Shown: positions 53,768-64,000 of the stretch, piece after piece
How positions within the stretch are numbered: the first letter of the stretch is position 1
Layout: the number at the start of each line of letters is the position of its first letter
Source: Roseateles_B sp051857535
Lineage (GTDB): Bacteria > Pseudomonadota > Gammaproteobacteria > Burkholderiales > Burkholderiaceae_C
NCBI RefSeq assembly: GCF_051857535.1
Contig: NZ_JBPZGY010000009.1
Coordinates: 143,683-207,682, forward strand
Length of the DNA stretch: 64,000 nt
Direction: 5' to 3'
Notes under the pieces: model-generated
Seen by the model: only the letters and a program-made list of their open reading frames with translations
The model's database searches: none
What the model was told of the DNA's origin: nothing
Program-made: the position numbers and the translations under genes

Positions 53768-56500
53768 ATGAGCAAGATCCGCACGCCCCACCGCCCATTC
53801 CGATCCGTCCCGCACGCCACCGCACAGGCCGTGCTGCTGTGCCTGGCCGGCGCACCGGCCTGGGCCCAGCAACCACCTGTTGACGCGCAGCTGCAGAAGG
53901 TGGAGATCACCGGCTCGGCCATCAAGCGCCTGGAGTCCGAGACGGCCCTGCCGGTGCAGGTGCTGCGGCGTCAGGACATCATCAAGCAAGGTCTCACCAC
54001 GGCCGCCGAAATCGTGGCACGGCTAAGTGCCAGCACCAACAACATGACCGACGGCGGCAGTGTGGCCTACGGCGGCTTCCGTGACCAGATGGGCATGAAT
54101 GCCGCCAACCTGCGCGGCATCGGGGTGTCCTCGACCCTGGTACTGCTCAATGGCCGGCGCATGGCCAACTTCGCCTCGCCCGGCGATTCCGCGGGCGTGG
54201 ACCTCAACAACATCCCCGCCGCCGCCATCGATCGTGTGGAAATCCTGCTGGACGGCGCCTCCGCGCTCTATGGCAGTGACGCCATCGGCGGCGTGATCAA
54301 CTTCATCACCCGCAAGGACTACCAGGGCATCGAACTCAATGCCAGCGCTGGCAACACCAGCGAGGGCGGCGGCGGCAAGCGCACGGCCTCCCTCGCCGGC
54401 GGCCTGGGCGACCTGACGCGCGACGGCTTCAACCTCTTCGCCGTGCTGGACCTGCAGAAGACCTCGACACTCAACGCCAGCCAACGCCAGTTCATCAGTG
54501 ACCTGAAGATCCCCGAGACCCTGCCGGACCTGCTGTCCAGCGCTAGCTTCCCGGGCAACATCCGGCTCAGCGGCAGCCAGCTCGACACGCTCATTGCCGA
54601 TGGTTTCTCCACCAACGGCAAGACCGTGGTCAGCAAGAGGACCATCAACCCGGCTGCCGCGACGGGCTGCAATGCGCCCGCCTCCCTGTACCTGCCCGCC
54701 GGCATCGGCGGCGTGGACGGCTGCACCTACGACTACATGCGGGACATCGAGCTCTACCCCAAGTCGAACAAAAGCAGTCTCTTCACGCGCGGGGTCGTGG
54801 ATCTGGGCCGGGGCCACCAGTTCTTCGCCGAGGCCGCGCTGAGCCACTCGCGCACGCTTTACTCGGGCACGCCCAACCGTGTGGACGCCGACATGGACGT
54901 GTCCAAGGTCAGCGCCTTGTCCAGGACCAGCCTGGCCACGCTGGACGCCGACGACGAGGACCGCATCATCACCGTGCGCACCCGTCTGGCCGAGGCCGGG
55001 CTGCGCACCAGCGAGCTGGTCTCCAGCGGCCAGCGCTACGTGGCCGGCGTGAACGGCGTCTTCAAGGGCTGGGACTACGAGTTCGCGCTGAATCACAGCC
55101 GCAACAAGGTGTCCGACCGCGACCACCAGGGCTATCTGAACGAGCAGCTGATCCGGGACGGATTCGCTGCCGGCACGCTCAACCCCTTCGGCCCTTCCAG
55201 CGCCGCCGGCCTGGCCCTGTACGAGAAGGCCCAGATCCGCGGAGAGGTGCGCCGCGCCACCGGCACCATGAGCAGCCTGGACTTCAGGGCCTCCAGCGCC
55301 CTGACCAAGCTTGACGGCGGGGACCTCGCCCTGGCCCTGGGTGGCGAGCTGCGCCGCGAGCGTCAGGACTACCACCAGTCCGAGGCCCTGGCCCAGGATC
55401 TGATCCTGGGCGAGACCTCGCAGGGCCCGGACGCGGACTTCGGCCGCTCGCGCCGCGTGAGCGGCCTTTACGCCGAGCTGAGCGCCCCCTTCACCAAGCA
55501 ACTGGAGCTGCAGGCCGCCGTGCGCTACGAGCACTACCAGCGCACCGGCAACGCCGTGAGCCCCAAGCTGGGCCTGAGGTACACACCGGACAAGACCGTG
55601 CTGCTGCGCGCCTCGGTGGGCTCGGGCTTCCGCGCGCCCAGCCTGACCGACCTGTACCGGCCTGTCACCGAAGGCACGGCCGCCACCCTGGTCGACCCGG
55701 TCTGCATGGCCGCAGACCCCTCCAACACCGTCACGGACTGCTCTGACACCTGGACCACCCTGGCCTACAGCAATCCCAGGCTCAAGCCGGAGAAGTCCCG
55801 CCAGTTCAGCTTCGGCGCCGTGTTCGAGCCGCAGAGCAATGTCATGCTCAGCGTCGACTACTGGAACATCCAGAAGCGCGACCTGATCAGCACCTTGGGC
55901 GTGGATGTGATCCTGGGCAATCTGGACAAGTACGGCAGCCTGGTCCATCGCGACGAGGACAAGGTCATCGACCACATCGACCTGATCAAGGAAAACCGGG
56001 GTCGCCAGAAGATCTCCGGCCTGGACTTCAGCGCCTCGCTGAGCGGTCTCAAGAGCACCATGGGCACCTTCGGCCTGCGCCTCAACGGCACGCTGACGCT
56101 CAACTCCAAGCAGCAGACGGGCAACGACGACCCCTACGTCAGCAACCTCGGCCACTTCATCAACGATGGCGTGGTCCAGCGCTGGCGCCACACGATCAGC
56201 GCCGACTGGGAGCGCGGCGACTGGAGCGCGACGCTGTCCAACAGCTACCTCTCCAGCTACACGGACCAAAGCATCGTGGGCAAACCCGACCGCAAGGTGA
56301 AGGCCTATTCGCTGTGGGACCTCACCGGCGCCTGGGCCGCCACGCCGACTCTGACGCTGCGAGCAGGCATCAAGAACCTGCTGAACACCGCACCCCCCTT
56401 CTCGCAGCAGGCCTGGTTCTTCCTGTCGGGCTACGACCCCAGCTACACCGACCCGCGCGGCCGCTTCGTCTACGCCAGCCTGCAATACCGTTTCAAATGA
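53768..56500 (+). CDS. TonB-dependent outer-membrane receptor 2, linked to cyanophycinase
   Basis: Receptor of 910 residues, signal peptide to about residue 34 (APAWAQ), TonB-box-like KVEITGSAIKRL, and plug motifs VLLNGRRMANFASPGDS, DGASALYGSDAIGG. The barrel ends VYASLQYRFK. It is clearly paralogous to receptor 1 (shared VEITGS-IKRLE, GRR-ANFASPGDSAGVDLN, YDYMxDxExYPKS-KxS, YTDPRGR). The conserved block CxYDYM suggests a shared ligand. ATG 53768 follows a modest AGGGAG site and gives a good signal peptide. Confidence 0.9.
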   Translation: MSKIRTPHRPFRSVPHATAQAVLLCLAGAPAWAQQPPVDAQLQKVEITGSAIKRLESETALPVQVLRRQDIIKQGLTTAAEIVARLSASTNNMTDGGSVAYGGFRDQMGMNAANLRGIGVSSTLVLLNGRRMANFASPGDSAGVDLNNIPAAAIDRVEILLDGASALYGSDAIGGVINFITRKDYQGIELNASAGNTSEGGGGKRTASLAGGLGDLTRDGFNLFAVLDLQKTSTLNASQRQFISDLKIPETLPDLLSSASFPGNIRLSGSQLDTLIADGFSTNGKTVVSKRTINPAAATGCNAPASLYLPAGIGGVDGCTYDYMRDIELYPKSNKSSLFTRGVVDLGRGHQFFAEAALSHSRTLYSGTPNRVDADMDVSKVSALSRTSLATLDADDEDRIITVRTRLAEAGLRTSELVSSGQRYVAGVNGVFKGWDYEFALNHSRNKVSDRDHQGYLNEQLIRDGFAAGTLNPFGPSSAAGLALYEKAQIRGEVRRATGTMSSLDFRASSALTKLDGGDLALALGGELRRERQDYHQSEALAQDLILGETSQGPDADFGRSRRVSGLYAELSAPFTKQLELQAAVRYEHYQRTGNAVSPKLGLRYTPDKTVLLRASVGSGFRAPSLTDLYRPVTEGTAATLVDPVCMAADPSNTVTDCSDTWTTLAYSNPRLKPEKSRQFSFGAVFEPQSNVMLSVDYWNIQKRDLISTLGVDVILGNLDKYGSLVHRDEDKVIDHIDLIKENRGRQKISGLDFSASLSGLKSTMGTFGLRLNGTLTLNSKQQTGNDDPYVSNLGHFINDGVVQRWRHTISADWERGDWSATLSNSYLSSYTDQSIVGKPDRKVKAYSLWDLTGAWAATPTLTLRAGIKNLLNTAPPFSQQAWFFLSGYDPSYTDPRGRFVYASLQYRFK

Positions 56501-56523
56501 GCCGCTTCGCGTGAGGCAGGCGC

Positions 56524-57258
56524 TCAACGGTAGCGCTGGAGCAGGCGCTCCAGGCTGCCGTCGCCGACGATCTCGGCCAGGGCCTGGTTGAGGGCAGCCA
56601 GCCTGAGGCTGCTGCGCGGCGACAGCGCGCACTGCGTCTGGTAGCTGCTCACGGGCAAGGGCGCATGCAGGGGCACGGTGAAGCTGCCGACGCGCTGTTG
56701 ATATTGCAGAAAACGCTGCGACACGGCGGCATGGCCTACGCGCCCGAGGGCCAGCATGCGCAGGCTGGCATCGGCATTGGGCGCATCCTCGCGCCAGTTC
56801 GCCGCCCCCATCTGGGCCTGCAGTTCCGGATAGGCATAGCCACGCACGGTACCCACGCGCTGGCTGGCCAGCTCTGCCAGTGAAGCGGGCGCCTCGCGAT
56901 CGCGCCGGGTCACGACCCAGTAGGCACCAGGCAGGAAGGGCCGGCTCCAGGCGAAGGGGCCGGGCAGCCAGGCAGGCAGGTAGTCGCACAGCAGGTCGGC
57001 CTCTCCCGAGGCCAGGGCCTGCGCCACGCGCCGACGCGGCAGCACCAGGAAGCGCGGCTCGCGGCCCAGTCGCTCGCCCAGCAACAGAGCGAGGTCGTGG
57101 CTGACACCGTCCAGCACCTGGCCCTGCTCGATGCGGGCGCTGGGCATCTCCTCGCTGTGATCCACCAGCACCACCAGGGGTGCGGCGGCCTGCGCCGCAG
57201 GGGGTGCGGCGAACGCGGCAGAGCTCAGAGCCAGGAGAAGGCGGGACGCTGAACGCAT
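56524..57258 (-). CDS. Periplasmic solute-binding protein (SBP_bac_3)-like
   Basis: Protein of 244 residues with a signal peptide (to about 24, ending AQAAA). The solute-binding domain shows VVLVDHSEEMPSARI, the hinge-like ADLLCDYLPAW, and SYQTQCALSPRS. It resembles family-3 amino-acid-binding proteins but has no permease or ATPase next to it, so it may be a stand-alone sensor or an orphan ABC subunit. It lies convergent, 23 bases from receptor 2. An amino-acid ligand is possible but unproven. Confidence 0.75.
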   Translation of the reverse strand: MRSASRLLLALSSAAFAAPPAAQAAAPLVVLVDHSEEMPSARIEQGQVLDGVSHDLALLLGERLGREPRFLVLPRRRVAQALASGEADLLCDYLPAWLPGPFAWSRPFLPGAYWVVTRRDREAPASLAELASQRVGTVRGYAYPELQAQMGAANWREDAPNADASLRMLALGRVGHAAVSQRFLQYQQRVGSFTVPLHAPLPVSSYQTQCALSPRSSLRLAALNQALAEIVGDGSLERLLQRYR

Positions 57259-57319
57259 GGCGGGATCATGCCCGAGTCATGCGCCGCACAGGCACCCCGG
57301 GCCGGCGATCAGGCACGCA

Positions 57320-59299
57320 TCACTGGGCAGATTGCCGTAAATCTCGCTCCAGCGTCGCCGCGCGGCGGCGGTCCTGCTGGCGGCTGCCCATGTCTCGCAG
57401 GGCCTCGTCGGCCTGACGACGCTGGGCCTCGGTCGGGCGAGCCGCCGCCGCGGGATCCAGCGTGGCCAGCCAGCTCTTGCCCGCGGGCAGGAGTTGGGGC
57501 GCGGCCAGCTTGTCCAGCTCGCTGGCGGCAATCCAGGGCATGACCTGGGACATCACCAGCGCCACGCGCGGCTTGATCCTGGCCTCGCCCACACGGCCGC
57601 GCTGCCCCCAGCTGAGCAGGATGTTCGAGCTGGTACTGGAGGCCGTCAGCGCCGGCGTGATGGCCACGTCGCGCAGGATGCCGAAGCGCAGTTGCATCAT
57701 CGCTTCCTCGGCCAGCATCGCAGCGTCCTCGCGGCCCACGGTGGCGCCGTCGGGCAGCGAGTAGTTGTACTCGTCGGTCGCGCGGTCGGGCTCGAAGAAG
57801 CTGACGATGTTCTGAGACGTGTAGGCCCGTTGCGTCGCCGTGGAGGGATTGCCGAAGAACTGCACCTTGCCCAGGGCCACCATCTCGCTGGACTGCAGGG
57901 GCAGCTTGGCGGCCAGATCGTCCGAGGCGGTCACGCCGGCATCGATCTGGAACACACGCAGCGCCGGGTTCAGCACGCTGTGCAGGCGCGGCGGGGTGAA
58001 GTCGCCTGCGTGGGTCAACTCGTGGTACAGCAAGCTGCCCAGGCGCGCATGCAAGTCCGGCAGCGCGCGGCTCTTGCGCTCGGCCACGGGATAGCTGCCG
58101 CCAGCGTAATCCTTGTCCTTCACGTAGCGCCACAGCATGGCGTAGCCCAGGTCTCCGCCGAAATCGGCCCGGGGGTCCGGCGTCTCGCTGACGGTGTCGC
58201 GCTGCTGGGGCGTCAGCCACAGATAGCTGGCGTCCAGGTAGATGGCGCCAGTGGCGCTCCAGTAGAAGGCCGGGCGCACGCGCGCGCCGATCACCACGGC
58301 CGTGGTCGCCTTCAGGAGGTTGCGGAAGTCGCCGTGGGTATCCTGCTCGCGCAGATATCGCTCGAAGACCTGCGCCATCCAGTCATGGCTGACCAGCAGG
58401 CGGGCCATGACTTGCTCCACCGTCGGCGTGGCGCCGCCGGTCTCGGTGCCCAGCATGGGCAGGCGGCTCATGGGGCAGAGGTTGGCACGGTCCAGCAGGG
58501 GGCTGTAGATACAGGCAGCCAGCGCCTCGGCATGGGGGCCGCTGCGCAGGTACGGGTAGACGCGCGAGCTGGGATTGCTCGCGTCGAAGAGCGGCTGCGT
58601 GGTGCTGCCAGGCTGGGGCAGCAGCAGCAGTTGGTAGCCCTGGCTCAGCGATTGGCCGTTCGCGAGCTTGACGTCGACACGGAACTTCATCAACGCGTCC
58701 TTGCTGACCACCGGGCCCTTGAACAGGATGCGTGCCGTGTCCTGGCCTTGCAGACCCAGCGCAGCCGGGCCTTCGGTCTGGGTCCAGCTGTAAGTGGCGC
58801 CGGCAGCCTCTGCAGCGCTCAGCCCGGGCAGCCAGGCCCTCAGCGAGGCGCCATCGCCGCTCCACAGCGAAGGATCACCGCGCACGACCAGCGAAGGAGC
58901 CGAGGACGCGGCCACCGACAGCTGCAGGGACTGGGTACGGCGCTGGCCCTGGGCATCCAGATAGCTGAGGCTGAATCCGTAGTCGCCCGCCGAAGGTTCC
59001 AGGCTCATGGCCGCTGAACGGGCAGACAGCAGCGGCAAAGACGCGCCCTGGGTCTGCGTCCACTGCGGGTCACCCAGGGTAAAGCCGCAGGCCTGTGCCT
59101 GCACTTCCACATTGCGGCCGGCCTGCGGCGCGCTGGACGCCAGCAGCGTCACGGCCCCCGAGACGCAGCCCGAGGGGGTGGGGGTCGGATCCGCCCCCCC
59201 GCCACCGCCACCGCCGCAGGCGGTCAGCAAGACCAGCGCAGCGCCCATGACCAAGCCCGGACGCAAAGACGCGGCCAGGCGGTTCAACACCAGATTCAT
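57320..59299 (-). CDS. Large lipoprotein with HExxH zinc-like motif
   Basis: Protein of 659 residues. The lipobox LLTAC places lipidated Cys28, followed by a Gly-rich stretch and PTPTP linker. Residues ~60-260 look like two beta-sandwich (Ig-like) domains (AMSLEPSAGDYGFSLSYL, AAGATYSWTQTEG). A helical region follows with YHELTHAGD, giving a HExxH zinc-type motif at 426-430, and later MLAEEAMMQLRFGI. I recognise no named family. A surface metallopeptidase is plausible because of the HExxH, but no third ligand was confirmed. It stands alone, 61 bases from the SBP gene start. Confidence 0.7.
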   Translation of the reverse strand: MNLVLNRLAASLRPGLVMGAALVLLTACGGGGGGGADPTPTPSGCVSGAVTLLASSAPQAGRNVEVQAQACGFTLGDPQWTQTQGASLPLLSARSAAMSLEPSAGDYGFSLSYLDAQGQRRTQSLQLSVAASSAPSLVVRGDPSLWSGDGASLRAWLPGLSAAEAAGATYSWTQTEGPAALGLQGQDTARILFKGPVVSKDALMKFRVDVKLANGQSLSQGYQLLLLPQPGSTTQPLFDASNPSSRVYPYLRSGPHAEALAACIYSPLLDRANLCPMSRLPMLGTETGGATPTVEQVMARLLVSHDWMAQVFERYLREQDTHGDFRNLLKATTAVVIGARVRPAFYWSATGAIYLDASYLWLTPQQRDTVSETPDPRADFGGDLGYAMLWRYVKDKDYAGGSYPVAERKSRALPDLHARLGSLLYHELTHAGDFTPPRLHSVLNPALRVFQIDAGVTASDDLAAKLPLQSSEMVALGKVQFFGNPSTATQRAYTSQNIVSFFEPDRATDEYNYSLPDGATVGREDAAMLAEEAMMQLRFGILRDVAITPALTASSTSSNILLSWGQRGRVGEARIKPRVALVMSQVMPWIAASELDKLAAPQLLPAGKSWLATLDPAAAARPTEAQRRQADEALRDMGSRQQDRRRAATLERDLRQSAQ

Positions 59300-59475
59300 G
59301 AGATTCCCTCGCTCCAGAAGAAAGGGCGGCGCACGCACGGCGGCCGTCATCATGGTTGGCCTCAGGCCCCCTGTCACCGCTGCTCAGACCTGCAGCAGGG
59401 CGGTGCAGTCCTCGTCGGGATCACTGGCAGCCGGCGCGATTCTGGAACAAATTCAAGGGACAGGGCATCCGGGAT

Positions 59476-60699
59476 TCAGCCATTGACGATGCGCGCATGG
59501 AAGCCCGCGAGATCGTCTTCGCGCAAACCGAGATAGATGGGATCGCCATGACGACGGTGGATGTTGATCTTGGCGTTGTAGACACGGTGCAGCAGGCCGT
59601 GCTTGTCCTGGATCTCGTACTCGTTGATGCCGTAGCTGCCGCCGAAGGCCGTGTCGCGCTGGCCAGTGAGATAGCAGGCGATCTCGTCGATCTCGGAGCC
59701 GCCCAGGGCCAGGCCGTTGAGGGCTTGCAGCGGCGCGCGGGTGCAGTCGACGAAGTCCTTGCTGTCCACCATGAGCATCTCGTCGTCGGCGTCACGCATG
59801 GCGGTGTAGAACTTGCCCACCAGGATCTGCCCCGGCAGCGCGCGCTCGATCATGCGGGCCAGCTCGATGGTGACCTGGCCGACCAGGTAGCTGAATGAGG
59901 TCGGGTTCAGGCCCTCGCTCTGATAGAACTCGTAGTGCGAGCCCACATGGAAGCAGGCGCGCAGGCGCGGCACCGTACCCTTGCGCGTGGCGCGCTCGCG
60001 TGCGAGGGCGTTGTCAGCCAGGATGAACTGGAGCAGCTGGTAGAGCTCCACATTGGCGGCCATGCCGCGCATGCGGTTCCAGATGTAGAAGCCGTCACCC
60101 GTGGTGGTGCGGGCGAAGTTGATGTTGATCTCGCGGTCCAGCAGCTTGGCATAGGCCGCGTTCACCGAGCAGGACAGGCTGCTGAGCTGCACCACCTGCT
60201 CCAGCGGCGTCAGCAGGGAGAAGCCCACGGCATCGAGCAGGATCACCGCGCGGTCCTCGACCAGCCGGATGCCGTAGCGCTCGACGATGGCCGCCACCAG
60301 GCGCAGGCCCAGGCCTTCGCTGGCCGAGAAGGGCAGGGCCACGTGCAAAGGCTCCAGCTCCAGCTCGCGGGCCGTGGCCTGGAAGGCCTCGACGCTGAGG
60401 TGCTCCTGCTGGGCCAGCAAAGTCTCCAGCATGGTGGCGCGGCGCATGCGCTCCGCCCCGCTGGGCGCACGTTCGGTGAATTCGGTGAGCAGGGCGTGCG
60501 GGGCCAGGAGTACGTCCAGGCCCTGCTCGCTGGGGGTCCAGGCGTAGATCAGGTTCTCACCGAGGCTCCAGAGCTGGTAGAGCTTCTGGTCGAGCAGCAC
60601 GATATTGCGCCGTGCCACTTCCTCATCCAGCCCCGCCGGCAGCGGATAAGCCATGAAGCCATCCAGCCACGATTTGCGCTGACGGGTTTCTTCACTCAA
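59476..60699 (-). CDS. Class III nucleotidyl cyclase-homology protein with unknown N-terminus
   Basis: Protein of 407 residues. The C-terminal half is a class III cyclase homology domain. ILLDAVGFSLL (metal Asp), TGDGF (second metal Asp), CFHVGSHYEF and the dimerisation-like LARMIERALPGQILVG occur in family order. The N-terminal ~170 residues (from SWLDGFMAYPLP) have no recognised domain and may be a sensor. Whether the product is cAMP, cGMP or none cannot be read, because the base-selecting residues were not assigned. TTG 60699 is chosen because GGAGACAAG lies just upstream; TTG 60729 is weaker. Divergent from uvrA. Confidence 0.7.
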   Translation of the reverse strand: MSEETRQRKSWLDGFMAYPLPAGLDEEVARRNIVLLDQKLYQLWSLGENLIYAWTPSEQGLDVLLAPHALLTEFTERAPSGAERMRRATMLETLLAQQEHLSVEAFQATARELELEPLHVALPFSASEGLGLRLVAAIVERYGIRLVEDRAVILLDAVGFSLLTPLEQVVQLSSLSCSVNAAYAKLLDREININFARTTTGDGFYIWNRMRGMAANVELYQLLQFILADNALARERATRKGTVPRLRACFHVGSHYEFYQSEGLNPTSFSYLVGQVTIELARMIERALPGQILVGKFYTAMRDADDEMLMVDSKDFVDCTRAPLQALNGLALGGSEIDEIACYLTGQRDTAFGGSYGINEYEIQDKHGLLHRVYNAKINIHRRHGDPIYLGLREDDLAGFHARIVNG

Positions 60700-60880
60700 G
60701 CTTGTCTCCAGGCGAACTGCGCAATGCAACGAATTGTCAGCGATGCTGCATCAAGTCGAGAGCCGCGAATCGGGGGATTAACACGGATGTCTGAACCTGC
60801 TGACAAGCCTTGGCAGTGGAGGCGGGGCCAGGACTCCGCTCTCGGCCTATCATGGCGGGTTTCCCCTTGCCGCGACGCGC

Positions 60881-63811
<2,931 letters not shown>

Positions 63812-63843
63812 CCGACCGCACCCGCCGCGCGGAGTTGCAGCAA

Positions 63844-63870
63844 AAGGGCCGCTGGAAGCGGCCCTTTTTC
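63844..63870 (+). terminator. Rho-independent terminator of uvrA
   Basis: A perfect 10-base stem AAGGGCCGCT / AGCGGCCCTT with a GGA loop, followed by TTTC. Confidence 0.9.
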
Positions 63871-63930
63871 TTGGCGGTGACCCGTCCTGCCCAGCGTTGA
63901 CACATTTGCACCCGAGAGAGGGCAGATGTG

Positions 63931-64000
63931 ATGGATACAGGGATCAAGCGCACCCAGCGCGACTACACGATGGCCTTTAAGTTGGCGGTGGTCGAGCAGG
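63931..64000 (+). mobile_element. Partial IS transposase OrfA at the right edge
   Basis: The ATG at 63931 opens MDTGIKRTQRDYTMAFKLAV, resembling the start of an IS3-family OrfA (helix-turn-helix). The gene runs off the window. Upstream, TTGACACATTTGCACCCGAG at 63897-63916 could be part of the element's terminal repeat, but only one end is visible. The element appears to have inserted just behind the uvrA terminator. Confidence 0.6.

Noticed and set aside
54023..56989. A 988-codon open frame on the minus strand
   Set aside because: It overlaps TonB receptor 2 on the other strand. The translation has no recognisable motifs, so the receptor is the real gene.

Overview
The window is high-GC Gram-negative chromosomal DNA. 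Its closest match is a betaproteobacterium of the order Burkholderiales, in the Roseateles/Pelomonas/Rubrivivax neighbourhood. The evidence is the gene set (PEP-CTERM proteins, MASE3-type GGDEF/EAL protein, mnmA next to a Nudix gene, secretin-based type II-like secretion operon, several TonB-dependent receptors), codon use and outer-membrane logic. No rRNA, tRNA or CRISPR array was seen. Genus-level placement is inference.

Layout. 0-9 kb holds housekeeping and signalling genes: the tail of a probable transhydrogenase gene, a Nudix hydrolase, a large cyclic-di-GMP enzyme, mnmA, a NarL-type two-component pair, a CAP-domain protein and an acyltransferase. 9.2-11.8 kb is an exported-protein trio: a PEP-CTERM protein, a post-PEP-CTERM protein and a PA-domain metalloprotease. 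12.1-21.3 kb is a ten-gene, tightly overlapping minus-strand operon for a type II-like secretion system with a cohesin-tailed secretin. 21.7-23.6 kb is a TonB/TolA-like energiser.

23.7-34.7 kb is the most interesting block, a probable cyanophycin (multi-L-arginyl-poly-L-aspartate) utilisation locus. It contains a TonB-dependent receptor divergent from an exported cyanophycinase. These are followed by an M14-type zinc hydrolase (CphZ-like, predicted beta-Asp-Arg dipeptidase), a YfcC-family carrier, an ArgR-like AraC regulator, arginine succinyltransferase AstA, a truncated AstA paralogue, and a divergent third cyanophycinase. A second divergent receptor/cyanophycinase pair, with an S46 dipeptidyl-peptidase, lies at 49.9-56.5 kb. 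Proposed flow: extracellular depolymerisation, TonB-driven uptake, dipeptide hydrolysis, then arginine catabolism by the succinyltransferase route. No cyanophycin synthetase is present, which suggests scavenging of polymer made by others.

35.2-37.1 kb is a small copper-handling set (His/Met-rich exported protein, cupredoxin, DUF411, CusF-like). 37.3-41.2 kb looks like an acquired island of lower GC. It holds an IS3-family remnant abutting a frameshifted ParB-like (toxin-tip-like) fragment, a HAD-like protein overlapping it by 4 bases, and an OLD-family ATPase/TOPRIM protein. 41.2-49.8 kb returns to core genes: ssb, a LytS/LytTR pair with a GIN-domain protein, a cupin, recQ, two small membrane proteins and a DUF885 protein. 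56.5-63.8 kb holds a periplasmic solute-binding protein, an HExxH lipoprotein, a class III cyclase-homology protein and uvrA. The window ends inside the first gene of an insertion sequence.
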